Source of the DNA: Torymus aiolomorphi
Lineage: Eukaryota; Arthropoda; Insecta; Hymenoptera; Torymidae
Assembly (NCBI GenBank): GCA_036365515.1
Contig: CM070874.1
Location: 248,369,430-248,433,429, forward strand
Direction of reading: 5' to 3'
DNA: 64,000 bases
Position numbers and translations under genes: made by a program. The notes under the pieces are model-generated. The model was not told the DNA's origin, did no database searches, and saw only the letters and a program-made list of their open reading frames with translations. Of the stretch, positions 19,655 through 31,144 are shown piece by piece (the first letter of the stretch is position 1; each line of letters begins with the position of its first letter).

Positions 19655-20170
19655 TACCTTTGGTATGGGTTGGTTATTCCTAAAGAATACCACCGTCAAC
19701 TCCATCTCATGGAAGGTTTTGTTGCATAGTTCAATGAAAACGTTCCATTCTGTTATTGACAATATCTTCAAATCTCGTATAATTCCTATGGAGCGTACCC
19801 CGAATTTTATTAGTATTTGTTTTAGTGTCTTTACGCACTGTCTCAAATCTGGTCGTGGGGGTTTACTATCCACATGTGGCTTTGCAAATATTCCCAACAT
19901 TCTACCTTTAGTTGTTTCCGTTGTATGTATCTCCCCTACGGATCTCTCGGAACTCCTAAGATCATCCTCCAACATGTATTTCCTTTCTAGTAGAGCTTCT
20001 AGGACTTCTGTTTCCAAAAGAATGTCGGAAGTTAATACATACACCAGGTTTTCTTTATACCCAAAAGGTTGTTCGTCGAGCTGCTGTACATGCGTGAACA
20101 TCGTACTGTCGCTATTATTTAGAGACCACGGGATGAGATGTGCGATGGTCTGGCTTCTGCTACAAGACAA
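19556..20170 (-). pseudogene. Gypsy-A spacer module upstream of integrase (macro-domain-like pattern)
   Basis: A 204-codon minus-strand frame ends in EEYHESTVDGHKGI-like sequence (IKEYHESTVDGHKG), the usual start of the Gypsy integrase zinc-binding module. Before it lies an alpha/beta segment: LRQCVKTLKQILIKFGVRSI, then a W-containing helix (SITEWNVFIELC) and a strand ELTVVFF. Several insect Gypsy elements carry a module with this order of helix, 'gv.si.i' strand, conserved Trp and final strand between RNase H and integrase, resembling the C-terminal half of macro domains. Here the usual GCGLD-like loop is absent (IIRDLKIL). The macro resemblance is my inference and unverified. Confidence 0.5.
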
Positions 20171-20313
20171 CGAGTCATTATCCCTGGTGTGGTAGATAGC
20201 CCGTTAGGTAGCTGTTCGCTACTGTTACCCTCGACCGATATGTTTTGGTCCAATGTATTTAATGATTTCCCGGTTGCAGGAAAATATGGCGTATAATGAT
20301 ACCCGATAAGATG

Positions 20314-21748
20314 TTAATGTACAAACTCGGGATTGTCGTTTACCTTATAGTGCAAGAATTTTACTATATCTTCTCCATGATAGTGCACGTATATATTTTT
20401 ACCATATTCCTGTGCGAAAATGAATACACATTCTGCGTCTGCGAATTCCGTGGATGATGACAAAATATCACTTGCTTCCTGAGGGCTACCACAGTGACTC
20501 AGTGCTGGGCTTTCCAATAATTTTTGTCTCAGTTCTATCGGCGTCAACGGCAACCCTAGTATTTTTATTAACGAGGAAAATAAACAGTTTCCCCTAGGAG
20601 AGCTCTGTATGTTAGTATTCCAAGTGAGAGATGCATCGGGTTGTGCGCATAGCGATTGTTCAGTGTATACATAAAATCTTCATGCCAAAGCGTCCAGATG
20701 GGTGATATCGCGGACCTCCGGAGAGTTTGTTACTTCCATTTCCTTATGTGCCGTACTGGTATAATTATTATGATTATTGCTCGGCTCATCCTCCGTCTCC
20801 ATACTGAGTGCTCCTGATTCGGTTTCGCTAAATGATTCTGACATCATTTTGGTCTTGTAAAGGGGTATGTCCATCGATTTCTTTCGTTAGTGAGACGTTA
20901 CTCTCTACACTTTTCATACTTCCATCCCCTTCACAGGCTGGATTAATATGATAAAAGTCTTTCCTCGGAGGATATTCACGGTTCGGGCATTCTTTTTCGT
21001 GAGATTCGTCAAAAGGTGGCATTTCGCCTTCGATCGTCAGCTTGAGCCTTGACTGATCTCTTCTCTCATGATCACTAATGATGGGACCCGAATTTATGTC
21101 CTCCTGTATTTCATCCGAGGCTCCTTTTTCTTCTTTTCCTGGGCTCTTTTCATTAGACTTAAGGTTTTCATGATGGTTGATACTTTCATGAAGAATTTCC
21201 GTGAGTGTGAGAGGAGCCTATAGTTGATCTTTGATATTCCATACGTCAATGCGGAGTCCTGGACGCTCCTCTTCCTCTTTTTCCTCCATGTCAACAGTGA
21301 ATTTTATTTTTGTGCTCTTTTATCCCGAATTTTTTAATAATTGTCGCAATCTATCCATTGCGGACTCACTTAGAGGGTCTCTTTCAACTGGTACCATTGT
21401 GTCCCCTATATAGAAGTCTTGGGTGACTACGACTTCTGGTGTGGTTATATGTTTGGCGTTAGATTCTGGCTGTGGTGGCACTACTTTAAATCCATTCTCC
21501 GCAGCGGGGATTTTACTCGCCTCGGGATTCGGCCTCTCAATATTTTTGCTACGATTGTTACAGGAGTCCTGCCTGTACTCCTGCGATGCCAGGTTTTTAT
21601 CCGCTTGGATGGATTCCTTTAATATTTGCATTATCCGAGCGTGGTCCTGCCTTGGCAGGTGGAATCTATTTTTCGAGATTTTTGTTAACCTGACATTTGT
21701 CATTATACACGCTAATTCCACATGATCATGGTAGTCCAAGGGGTACAC
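20314..21748 (-). pseudogene. Gypsy-A middle region, degraded, domain unknown
   Basis: Several short minus-strand frames follow one another: 21748-21320 (HLPRQDHARIMQ, hydrophilic), 21294-21094 (Lys-rich), 21022-20828, 20874-20680 (acidic) and 20553-20314 (LTPIELRQKLLESPAL, then FADAECVFIFAQEYGKNIYV). Their order and orientation agree with one broken polyprotein between gag and the spacer module. I recognise no protease, RT or RNase H motif in them. They may be the linker between capsid and polymerase, or sequence brought in with the deletion. Confidence 0.4.
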
Positions 21749-21865
21749 CTGCTTATTTTCCTCTGGTTGCGTCAGCCAGTGTATTCGAATACGTCCTTCT
21801 GTATTAGATATACGTGTATTGCGAGTCGTCTGACAAAGGAAGATTCCGTTGTCCGTGTTCTGCTT

Positions 21866-23120
21866 CTATACCTTTATTGCGATTTCTACCATTATTACGA
21901 TGGTGATATGAATTACTACCTCTCCGCGACCCTCGGTCTTCGCGGTTATTATTTCGGTGATCTTGATCGCGGTCGATACTTCTTTCCCGGCTATTTCTTC
22001 GATCATCGCATCCTGGTCAGTTCCGATCCGCTGTATCCCTGTCTCCGTCGTCTCGTGTTCCTCGACCTCCCGAGTTTCGTGTGTCGGGTCATTTGTTGAA
22101 TCTTGTTGACACCGCCTGTGATGAGCTCGTGGTCGTTGACCAACTCTCGAGTTTATTTCTGCGCAGTTGGCCATTTTGCACTGCCTTCTTTATTGACAAA
22201 CATTCCTCGAGAGTATGGCCTTTTATCACAAAACCCACAAAATTTGGTATCCTTGGCCTTTTTCCAACACACATCTTCACTGTGATTGCCTTTTTTACTA
22301 TACCCGCATGCCTCTTGGAGAGTTGTTAACCTAATCGTGGCCCCAGCTGTAGGACTCCTTACTTCTGGGTTATCGAGACGTGCACTGATTTCTTTTTCTA
22401 TTCGCCTGACTTCAGTGATAGCTTCCCCCAAGCTCCGTGGTTGTTTGCCATTAACTAGGTGTTGTAGGTCCACCTTGAATCCGTACAAAAATTGCTTTAA
22501 TGCTTCTGCCTCGCTCCGTCTTCTGTGAGAGTCTTTTTCCATGTTGCATAGCATGCGGTCCGCATTATATGATCGTTGCAGCTTACTCAGCAGTATGGTC
22601 ACTCTTTGCCCGTAGTCGGTGACGTTCTCTCCTGACAGTTGTTTTATTGTCTTTAACTTCCACATTATTTGATCCGTATTTTCATTATCGCTGTATTTTT
22701 CGGATATCGCTTCAAGTAATTGGTCGAGAGACTGATAGCGATCTAGACATGGCAAAAAGTCCTTTGCCGCTTGTCCTTTTAGTCGCAGACATACGTTGCG
22801 CTTGAGCCAATCCTCCTTCCTCGGTCCTAACTCTTTACGTAAATCTCGAACCACTCGACAGAATAATGTCGAAATGCGGAATCATATTTGTCGCCTTGGG
22901 GATCGAAAAGGTACATATGGAGTCCCTATTTCCTGATTCTCGGGGTCTATACCAGGATGACTCAGTAAATATGCCGAATCCAGCCTGAAGTTGCTGCAAT
23001 GCAAGTTTTATCACGTCAGCGTGTGGACATGTGTTAGCGATAGCTGCTGTCTTAAGAGCGCTCTGTAACGCATCTACCGCGATCTTGGCCGGACGACTGT
23101 CTGTGTTTTTTGACGATGTC
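21866..23120 (-). pseudogene. Gypsy-A gag (capsid and knuckle-like tail)
   Basis: The best frame (22854-22153) has a Gypsy-type capsid pattern: LRLKGQAAKDFLPCLDRYQS, LLEAISEKYSD, QLSGENVTDYGQRV and FLYGFKVDLQHLV, with a helical core ending in a Cys-containing tail (CGYSKKGNHSEDVCW, CGFCDKR). Sequence up to about 23120 continues the capsid upstream in other frames (SALKTAAIANTCPHADVI). An Arg/Glu-rich tail lies at 22174-21866. In the family gag forms the particle that packages the RNA. Several frame changes make it non-functional. Confidence 0.75.
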
Positions 23121-23308
23121 TTTGAAGTTGAACATTTCTGATCTTTGCTTTCTTCTTTTTCTTTTCACGTAGAAATCGTATCCTTTTTGCTTTCTCAAAG
23201 AGAAAGCTTGGTAACGGTGAAATTTTTCGACCTCGAGATTTCGATGATTTTCGATATTTCTGAGATTCTTGAGTCGAGATATGCATTTTCTAGAAAATGT
23301 CTGTATGT

Positions 23309-23336
23309 GTGCGTGCGTGCGTGCGTGCGTGCGTGT
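23309..23336. repeat. (GTGC)n microsatellite
   Basis: Seven GTGC/GCGT units in a row. Confidence 0.9.
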
Positions 23337-23444
23337 TATAAATTTGTCCGCACCATAACTCGAAACTGACCAGAGATATCAATTTTATCTTTGGCAGGTA
23401 TTTAAAGCTTACTTTGAAGTTGTACAAGTTCAATTATATAGTTA

Positions 23445-23733
23445 ATCAGATAATATTAAGTCGGTTAAAAAAAATAAAGCACAATATCGACAAATCAAAA
23501 TTTTTTTTTCTGTCGCCTAATTTGGATATCGGTGGGAAGTAGGCCCGTTTTCTGAAAGGCCTTGAAATTACCTATCAATTCATATTTTTGTCGGCCTGAT
23601 CGGATAATACTAAGTCGTTTAAAAAAAATAAAGAAAAAATGGAAAAATCGGAAATAATTTTTTTTGGCTCTGGGTTTGGATATCGGTCGGAAGTAGGCCC
23701 ATTTTCTGAAAGGTCTTGAAATTTCCTATCTAC
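23445..23733. repeat. ~150-bp satellite, left block (about two units)
   Basis: Two units of the same repeat as at 37868-39232: AATATTAAGTCGGTTAAAAA, then AAATCG, TTTGGATATCGG, GAAGTAGGCCC and TTTTCTGAAAGG, then CCTATC. The second unit stops abruptly after CCTATCTAC, exactly where the TGTAACA end of the Gypsy-B LTR begins. Confidence 0.9.
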
Positions 23734-24956
23734 TGTAACAGGCACATGCATACGGGTATAATAGTAGCGCGTACAGCGTCGCGAGATTTGAATCTCGCGC
23801 GCCAGCACGTATCGCGACTGATAGCGCGCGGCGTGGCCGTCTCGGGAGTCGAACGGAGAAGAAGAAGAAGCCGCCGCGCCGCTTAAGAGGCGACGACGCG
23901 ACCATCTTCGTCCGAGCCTGCAAGAGGTGAGCACGTGTGCTCCCCGCGCTCCGCCAGTGTCGCGAATGATAGTGTGCCTCGTGACTCCCGCGCCTTCTCT
24001 CCGCCACCAGCCAGCCGCCCCTGCCACGCTGGCTGCAGTCGAGCGCCCGGCCATAAGTGACCGCGAAGGAGAAGAAGGGAGAGAAAGGAGCAAGAGAGAA
24101 GGCTCCGTCGGCAGCGAAGGGCGACGCGCAGCGAGGCCCGACGCCTCGCCCAGGAGTGAAAGAGAGACAGACGGGAACAGCGGGCGCGAGCTGGCCAGCT
24201 TAAAAGTAAGTGTTGCGCGTTTATACACGCCGCGTAGGTCTCTGCGTGCGAGCGGCTTCGCGAGTGTTTGTAGTTCACGGCTACCCGACGCCGCTTGTAT
24301 TGAGGCAGGCGGCCTCGCGTACGTGCGTGCAGCGGCCATTTTGTGGCGTCTCGCGACGCGGTTATGCCGACTGTGCGACCAGCCGGCTCCGCGTAAGTCT
24401 CGGCCTGTGCGCGTGAAGATTGTTATAGTTGTTCGGGCTTCGCGCCCCTAGCGCGAAAACCCTTTGTTTTAATAAAACTTTCTATTTTATTCTAATTGCT
24501 TGAGTCACGCGTTCTTTATTTTGTGAGTAACCGTTCCCTATCTCCCCGAATACCGCCCTCTACCTTTTCAGCACCTGCAACTAGTCGGAGGCATCACCTC
24601 CTAGAGGAGCATCGTCAACGGGGAAATTGTAAATTAGTCGCTCAGGTTACCCTGAGCGGCGTTGTACGGGAACACCGGCAAGGGTAGGTAAGGCTAGTTC
24701 ATAGCTAGCCGCCGGTGATTCGTGTGCCGAAGTTGGCAGTAGCGGCAGAGCGGAGCACCGGTTCTAGTAGAAAGCGGCCTAAGCTTTCTACAATAGAAGC
24801 CGGGCGCGCTTGTTCGGAACCTGTGCCGACGCGTTTCTGCCGGCCTACGGGTCCTTCTACAACGGCGAGCTGCCCCGGGCGTAGTAGACGCCCGCATATT
24901 ATCTTCGCGCACCCTAGAGGGGGATTAATACCCTCTTTTAAATTCACCCCGTTACA
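23734..24956 (+). mobile_element. Gypsy-B 5' LTR candidate, ~1.22 kb
   Basis: The block begins TGTAACAGGC exactly at the satellite break and ends CCCCGTTACA, giving a 6-bp inverted TGTAAC...GTTACA. A TATA-like GGGTATAATAG lies at 23751, a polyadenylation signal AATAAA near 24471, and a primer-site-like TGGCACCC follows two bases after the end. The GC-rich middle keeps several frames open on both strands; I do not regard them as genes. Confidence 0.6.
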
Positions 24957-24958
24957 AC

Positions 24959-24975
24959 TGGCACCCATTAACGTG
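24959..24975 (+). other. primer-binding-site candidate (TGGCACCCATTAACGTG)
   Basis: TGG plus a tRNA-3'-end-like sequence two bases after the LTR's terminal CA is where Gypsy elements bind their priming tRNA. The tRNA species is not identified. Confidence 0.5.
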
Positions 24976-25109
24976 TTGCAGCACATTAGATTAGGGAACG
25001 GCGAATTTTATAGCAGTTAGCTAATTTTCGAAACAGGTTGAGATGCGCATTGCGAATAATTAATTTTTGCGGTGATAATTAATTATTATAAAACTGTAGA
25101 GTTTTCGAC

Positions 25110-26604
25110 ATGGCGTCGGAGGAGAAGGAGCCGCCCGATGCCTCTCTTAATAAATATTACAAGTGCCATCCCAGCATTAGCGTTGGGGCAGTGGTGTGCA
25201 TAGTGTGTGGAAACTTCTACCATACTGATGAAATAGTTACAAAATATAACATAGGAAAACCAATTAAATTCCTCAGCAACTCATTTATTGTGTGCCAAGA
25301 TCATCCTAACCTCTCACTAACCTCAAAGTTGCCATATGGCACGCTCAGTGAAGCAGCGTGGCAATTCATAGCACAGCTAAAGCATGAAAACCGTGAACAA
25401 ATTAAACAAGACATTGTGAATAACATAGTGCATGAGACAACAGAAGAAAATGGTCTCAATAAAACCATATATGAAGATTACAATGAATCAGACTCACTGA
25501 AAATTGAAAATAACCTGCTAAAACAATTACTTAAAGAAACACAAGAAAAGAACGCCTTACTAAACGAATTACTCGTAAAAGAAAGACAAAATAACAATTT
25601 TAAAAACATCAAGCCCCACACTTATGCAGAAATTTTAACAAATACTAAACCCAAAGCTAAAAGAGTACCAAAACTAATTGTTAAAAAAAACAAGCAACAA
25701 AGACAATATAAACCTAGAAAACACTGTACTGCATTATCTTGCTAAAGACAAAACAATCCAAACAAAAAAGTGACAAAAATAAATAATGATACTATATTAA
25801 TAAACTGTATGAACGAAGAAAGTATAAATGCAATTGAAAAGACCTTATCTAAAAAAATAAAAATTATCAACTAATGCAAAAATCAAAAAAGAAGAAATAA
25901 AAAAACCTATAGTGAAAATTATTAACATTGAAAAAGTGTTTAATGATAAAGAACTAGAACAAGACATTAATCAAAGAAACTTTAACGATATTGATGACAA
26001 GTGCAAAGTTCTACACATAAACTCAAGTGAAAAAGCTAAAACAATGAGTGCAATAGTTGAAGTAACGCCTACAATCTACAAACATATAAGAGACAATAAA
26101 AACAAGTTATTTATAGGGTTTCAAAATTGCAGAGTATTTGACATAATAAACACAAATCCATGTACTAAATGCTCAAGAGTCGGCCACAGTGGCAAAAAAT
26201 GCGATAATGAGGACAAGTGCTACAAATGTGCAGGAAATCACGCAGCTGCTGAGTGGAAATGTGATACTCTTAAATGCGCAAACTGTGAATTTAACAACAA
26301 CAAATACAAAACTAATTACAATACAAATCATAGTGCAATAGACAGTGATCAGTGTGAAGTGCTAAAACACAAAATAAAAAAATACATTGAAATGACAGAC
26401 TATCCACTGCAGCCTACCTACCGTCGGTACTTTGGCAACCTAGAAATCGGCAAACAAAGCAATTCCCGCTCACAGCAATGGATAACTACTAGAAGAGTTA
26501 GATTAACGACCAACACATCTGCCGGTACATTATCTCCAGCAACCCCTACATCTACAGCTCAACCAAGATTTGATACGTTAGATACGTTAGAAAATGAATC
26601 CTGA
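25110..26604 (+). pseudogene. LINE ORF1 (gag-like RNA-binding protein), two frameshifts
   Basis: The first part (25110-25745) starts MASEEKEPP and has a Cys/His zinc module (KCHPSISVGAVVCIVCG, FYH, IVCQDH) reminiscent of PHD-type fingers, then a helical, Glu/Lys-rich segment with coiled-coil character (about residues 125-165) and a basic tail. The second part (25912-26604) has an RNA-binding-like fold region and zinc knuckles CTKCSRVGHSGKKC, CYKCAGNHAAAEWKC and CANC. Between 25745 and 25912 a third frame carries the connecting residues, so two small indels break what was one ORF of about 500 codons. The protein normally coats LINE RNA and accompanies RT to the target. Confidence 0.85.
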
Positions 26605-26664
26605 TTCTCAAGAGGTAATATTTGACAACGAACATATCACAAATAGTGTAACCGAATTAAATAG

Positions 26665-29440
26665 ATGCCTAGCTACAGTCAAAGAATAATTCTTTGCGTT
26701 AATATAAGAAGTTTAAATGCTAATTACAATAAACTATTAGTATTCTTAAACAGGCTTGTTACAAAGCCTTGTATTATAGTATGTACTGAAACATGGAAAC
26801 TTGAACACCACGAATTTTTTAATATTCCAAAATATAGAATGTACTATAATGAAAGCAACATAAACCAATCGGATGGTGTAGTATTATATATAAGTGAAGA
26901 CATCACAGAAACCACGGAAATTATACAAATAAATAAACTTAGAATAATGAACACGAAAATCACACTTGAAAATAACAAAAACATAACATTATCATCAATT
27001 TACCGATCACATGACATACATAAAACTGAATTCTTAACGAATATTAAAAATTTTCTAAAAATAAGCAAGAAACAAAAAAATAATATAATAATAGGAGACT
27101 TCAATTTTGATATATTAAGCCAAGATGTTTTAGATCAAGACTTTTTACAAATCCTATTAGAAAATGGTTACTGCCCAGGATTTAAAAGTATAACTAGACC
27201 ATCAGATATTAATAACAATAGCAATGGCACCTGTATAGATAACTTTTTCATTAAACTAGACAAAATTAAATATAAAACCTACTTACTAAAAACACCTTTT
27301 ACCGACCATTTTCCCATAATGATGTCATTAAAAAATATTAAAAAACAATCCAGTACCAAATTAGGAAAAAGATTTAACTACAATAAATTGGAAAAAACAG
27401 CAGGAACTATAAAATGGGCAGATATCTCATTAATAACAGATCCCAACCAAGCCTTAAATAACCTTATACAAAAAATTCAAACATGCCTAAACAGGTCAAT
27501 AATTAAGACGCATAGCAATAAACAAAACAACATGAAACCGAGGAAAAATTGGATAACAAAAGCAATAATAAATTCGTGTAAAAATAAAGAAAAACTATAT
27601 AATATATGGAAGAAGGATCCTACTAACTCTGTAAAAAAGAAAATTACAAAAACTACATTAAGATACTTAACCACATTATCAACCAAGCAAAAAAGGACCA
27701 TGATAGAAAGCAAATACAATCAAACATGAACAATCAAAGGAATCTCTGGAGATTAATTAATAACAAAATTGGAAAAAATAGTAAAATAAATAACAACATT
27801 AATTTTATCATGGATAATAACAATAAAAAAATAACCGACTCAAAAGAAATTTCTGAACATATCAACAACTTCTTCTGCAACGTTGGTAAACAACTGTGTG
27901 ACAAAATTAAAACTCCACCAAACAAAAGAGTAAGGCTGCCTACTAAGAATAACAAGAGTATTTTTCTATATCCTACTAATCATCAAGAAATACAAAAAAC
28001 AATATTAAACATGGAAAATAAAAATGGTGGGTGTGATGGTATTAACACACTCTCACTCAAAGTTATAATATCACACATCTCCGACCCACTGGTTCACATA
28101 ACCAACTTATGCTTAGAGAAAGAAATTTGGCCTGATGCTTTAAAGACTGCGGATATTATACCAATACATAAAGCCAAAGAAAAGCATCTGCCAACAAACT
28201 ACAGACCAATTTCCCTGATCTCAAATGTTGCAAAAGTATTGGAAAAACTACTGCATAGTAGAATATCATCTTTCATAGATAAATGTAACTTGATCTCAAA
28301 TAAACAATTTGGATTCAGGAAAAATAGAGGCACTAAAGATGCACTATATCAAATAACTAACACAATCTATAACCACATAGATGCAAGCGACCCAATAGCT
28401 ATTACATTCCTCGATCTAGCGAAAGCATTCGATACAGTAGATCATCAAATTTTGCTTGATAAACTATATAACTACGGCATCAGAGGTAGCGCATATAAAC
28501 TCATAAAAAGTTACCTAAGTAATAGGAAACAAAGGGTGAAAATAGGTAATGATTATAGCCAATACAAAACTGTCTATATGGGAGTACCGCAAGGTACAAT
28601 ACTTGGACCACTGCTGTTCATTATTTATATTAATGATATGTTATCTTCAATGCCTGAAGATACAATATTGTCATACGCTGACGACACTGCGATCATAGCA
28701 ATAGGTAAAACCTGGCAAGAAGTAGAAACTAAAATGAACGACTACCTACAAGAAATAGCCAACTGGCTAGCACTAAATAAACTATCTCTCAACAAGGACA
28801 AAACAATATACATGGAATTCGGCAGCAATTATAAAAGCACGCCTAAAAATATGAACATTTGCATACAAGGAAAAAACATCAAAAGAGTAGAAAACACCAA
28901 ATACCTAGGAGTAACTTTCGATAGCAACATGAAATGGGATATACACACCAAAAATATATATAATAAGACCAAATACCTTACTTTCATCTTATACAAACTG
29001 TCTATTATAATGGACACAGACAATCTCCGTATGATTTACTATGCGTTGTTCCACAGTATCATCTCCTACGGTATTATAGCCTGGGGAGGCGCTTACGCAG
29101 GTAGAACCAAAAGCTTACAAAGCCTGCAAAACAGACTGCTTAAACTTATAAATAAAAACCATTTTATTTATGACAGAAATCCACTAAATATAGAGCAAAT
29201 TTTTACCTTTGAGTCACTAATATTTCATTACAAAGAATTACAAGACAAATATATAGAATCCGACAAAGTAACGAGGAATAAAAGTATACCAATACCTAAA
29301 CGTTGTAAACGCATCAGCATCAAAAACAGCTACATTAGAGCACTAACTACCTACAACAAACTGCCTAATGACCTTAAAACAATAACGAATAAAAAAGTCT
29401 GAAATATAAAATCAAGATCTGGATAAAAGCAAACATCTAG
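26665..29440 (+). pseudogene. LINE ORF2: endonuclease plus reverse transcriptase, two frameshifts
   Basis: The first frame (26665-27729) is an APE-type endonuclease: CVNIRSLNAN, CTETWK, LSSIYRSH, IIGDFNFD and TDHFP supply the catalytic Asn, Glu, Asp and His positions. The second frame (27726-29402) is the RT: NYRPISLISN, FGFRKNRGTKDAL, FLDLAKAFDTVDH, GVPQGTILGPLLF, the catalytic YADDTAI (about 28673-28693) and a C-terminal region with CYGIIAWGG-like sequence (SYGIIAWGG). The frame changes near 27670 and again near 29398; the natural end is TAG at 29438-29440. Clade is Jockey/CR1-like by order and motifs. The catalytic residues are intact, but the two indels stop full translation. Confidence 0.9.
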
Positions 29441-29455
29441 CATAATAAAACACCC

Positions 29456-30364
29456 ATGAATAATACTAATAATATTAACTGTAAACAGATAAAGCAACTA
29501 TATTATTCACTAATAAAGATATCGGACACAGACCTCCCACATTGGAAGTCCATGGGGAGTTTAGAGTCCGATAAACTGTTACTGGATATAAGAACATATA
29601 TATGCGCACACGGGTTATGCACACTACATTATAAACGTTCTCATCGTCGATTATCTAATTACAACTGGAACAAAATCCGAAAACTCAATATTAATCAACA
29701 AATTATCATCGAAATTGCAAATATGATTGCTAACAGGTGGACGCTCTCAGAGAGCAACAAAAATACAACTTTAAGCAATAAGTGTTGTGACTATCGTATT
29801 ACTAACGGAAATAATGAAATAAAACATATACACTTTGTCAAAGAAAAATCCAAAGATATTGAAATAAAAAAGGAACACAACAACGAAAAATATAATCCCA
29901 TAGAAACTGTATTTAGTACGATAGATAAAATGGCTGAGGATAACAATACAAAAACCATGTCAATGGAAGCAAGTGGCGCACCGGGAAAGCCTATACTGCA
30001 AGATAACACCTACCGCATGTCTTACGGAGATCTCAACTATCTAGGCTGTAATAAAGCACTACTGTATTTCGACAGAGGCATTCGAGGTAAACAAACATTT
30101 ACAAACTCAATGTATACTCTAGAACAGCACCCGAAATACAACGATCTCATAGTAGTAGACGACATTGTTTTTACATCAACATGTAAATGTGACTCAGCCA
30201 ACCAACACATATTGATGTTCCCACACTACAGAGTTACCTGTGCAGTGGGACTCACCTGCCCAACAAGACTAAACAGCTACGAAAGAATCATCTTTGCAAG
30301 AGACAGAAACGCATCCACGGAATCATTTACAACAGCAAGACAAATGTTGGTTAGATATTGGTGA
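29456..30364 (+). CDS. LINE ORF3, unknown protein, 302 codons, intact
   Basis: An uninterrupted 302-codon frame begins 16 bases after the ORF2 stop. I do not recognise a family. Visible features: an N-terminal helical part (residues 1-105) with a Cys/His stretch (YICAHGLCTLHYKRSHRR), a polar Asn/Lys-rich linker (about 115-170) and a C-terminal beta-rich part with a Cys cluster (TSTCKCDSANQHIL, then TCAVGLTCPTR) and a closing RQMLVRYW. Two Cys pairs and His residues could bind zinc. Most I-group LINEs have only two ORFs. It lies in the same strand and transcript as ORF1 and ORF2, before the 3'-UTR, and unlike them has no frameshift. A host sequence captured by the element, or a distinct family-specific protein, are both possible. 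Confidence 0.6.
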   Translation: MNNTNNINCKQIKQLYYSLIKISDTDLPHWKSMGSLESDKLLLDIRTYICAHGLCTLHYKRSHRRLSNYNWNKIRKLNINQQIIIEIANMIANRWTLSESNKNTTLSNKCCDYRITNGNNEIKHIHFVKEKSKDIEIKKEHNNEKYNPIETVFSTIDKMAEDNNTKTMSMEASGAPGKPILQDNTYRMSYGDLNYLGCNKALLYFDRGIRGKQTFTNSMYTLEQHPKYNDLIVVDDIVFTSTCKCDSANQHILMFPHYRVTCAVGLTCPTRLNSYERIIFARDRNASTESFTTARQMLVRYW

Positions 30365-30617
30365 TAGAAGAAAAGTCATGGATAATGTGTGGTTGTCGAC
30401 TTGACTCCGTAGCTGCTAGCTACGGGGATACAAGATCGACAAACAATCAGGGACAATATTTCAATTTAGTTTTAAGTTAGTTTAAGACACCAGACCAGCA
30501 TACAGGAAATACTTCCTCTGCGGGGTTACGCATGTAATGTAAAAATGTATATTGATATTATTGTAATACCTATGTACTTACTCTGGTTTAATAAATAAAT
30601 AAATAAATAAATAAATA
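30365..30617 (+). other. LINE 3'-UTR and (TAAA)n tail
   Basis: About 250 bp of non-coding sequence including the hairpin CCGTAGCTGCTAGCTACGG near 30406-30424, ending in a run of AAAT units. The last unique words match the minus-strand copy at 15590. Confidence 0.8.
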
Positions 30618-30772
30618 TAGTGTGTGCAAGGGTAACCAACTGGTGGTTCCTAACCTTGCTTGAAGGAAATAACCCGGCCTGCACGTACTTAGTGAGGAAC
30701 ATTGCTTGTGAATGCCGGGCATTTGTTGAAGTACAAGTGAGGACAGCAAAGAAATTAGTTAGCAATTAATTA
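30618..30772 (+). other. Gypsy-B leader segment after the LINE
   Basis: Non-coding sequence between the LINE tail and the TTAA MITE. No gene seen; by position it belongs to the retrotransposon leader. Confidence 0.4.
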
Positions 30773-30929
30773 TTAACCTTTAGAGGACGGGATGGCCCCT
30801 ATACGGGCCATGCCCATGATCGACCCTTTACATGTGTTAGTTTTGAGATGTGAGACATCACAAAAACTCGATTTCTATAGAAAAGTGAGAGAAAACAGTA
30901 AACCCAAATCCCCGTCCTCTAAAGGTTAA
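30773..30929. mobile_element. TTAA MITE (piggyBac-like)
   Basis: A perfect 15-bp terminal inverted repeat, CCTTTAGAGGACGGG, bounds 149 bp (30777-30925), flanked on both sides by TTAA. TTAA duplications and CCYTT-type ends are characteristic of piggyBac. There is no coding capacity. Inside is a further hairpin, ATGGCCCCTATACGGGCCAT. Confidence 0.9.
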
Positions 30930-31144
30930 TTATTTATTAATTATTTATTATATCGGGGATTAAAATAGGTTTAGCGTTTCATCTCTTTGCTCGTCAACAC
31001 ACGTGCACGCCGGGGAGCAAAATAACGGATTCCGTACTCAATATTTATATATTGGGGATTTCGACTGAATTTTCGTTTTAAGGGTTAACTCGCGTAAACG
31101 TCCGCGCGGGGGATATCCCAGAGTTCGCGCGCAGTAATTGCAGG

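Larger units (their letters stand above)
18481..23120 (-). mobile_element. Gypsy-A: Ty3/Gypsy retrotransposon remnant
   Basis: Reading on the minus strand from 23120 leftwards: gag capsid, a long degraded middle part, a spacer module and integrase. No LTR is recognisable at either end and no RT or RNase H motif (for example YxDD) can be found between gag and the spacer, so the polymerase core seems to be deleted. Confidence 0.75.
25016..30617 (+). mobile_element. LINE (I-group non-LTR retrotransposon), three ORFs, near full length
   Basis: ORF1 (zinc-binding), ORF2 (endonuclease and RT) and an additional ORF3 are followed by a 3'-UTR ending in CTGGTTTAATAAATAAATAA repeats. TATAG words at about 25014 and at 30617 could be a short target-site duplication, but this is weak. 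Two further fragments of the family are in this window (15585-16640 and 42340-43690, both minus), the first sharing the same 3' end. The element lies within the leader of Gypsy-B. Confidence 0.85.

Noticed and set aside
23575..24451. Frames of 130-254 codons on both strands
   Set aside because: GC-rich LTR sequence keeps stops rare; Arg/Ser/Ala-rich products without domains, and one frame starts in satellite DNA.
27720..27732. ATGA overlap between the endonuclease frame and the RT frame, suggesting coupled termination-reinitiation
   Set aside because: The RT frame can be read upstream of this ATG with LINE-like residues (QAKKDHDRKQIQ), so the frame change lies near 27670. The overlap is a by-product of a small indel.
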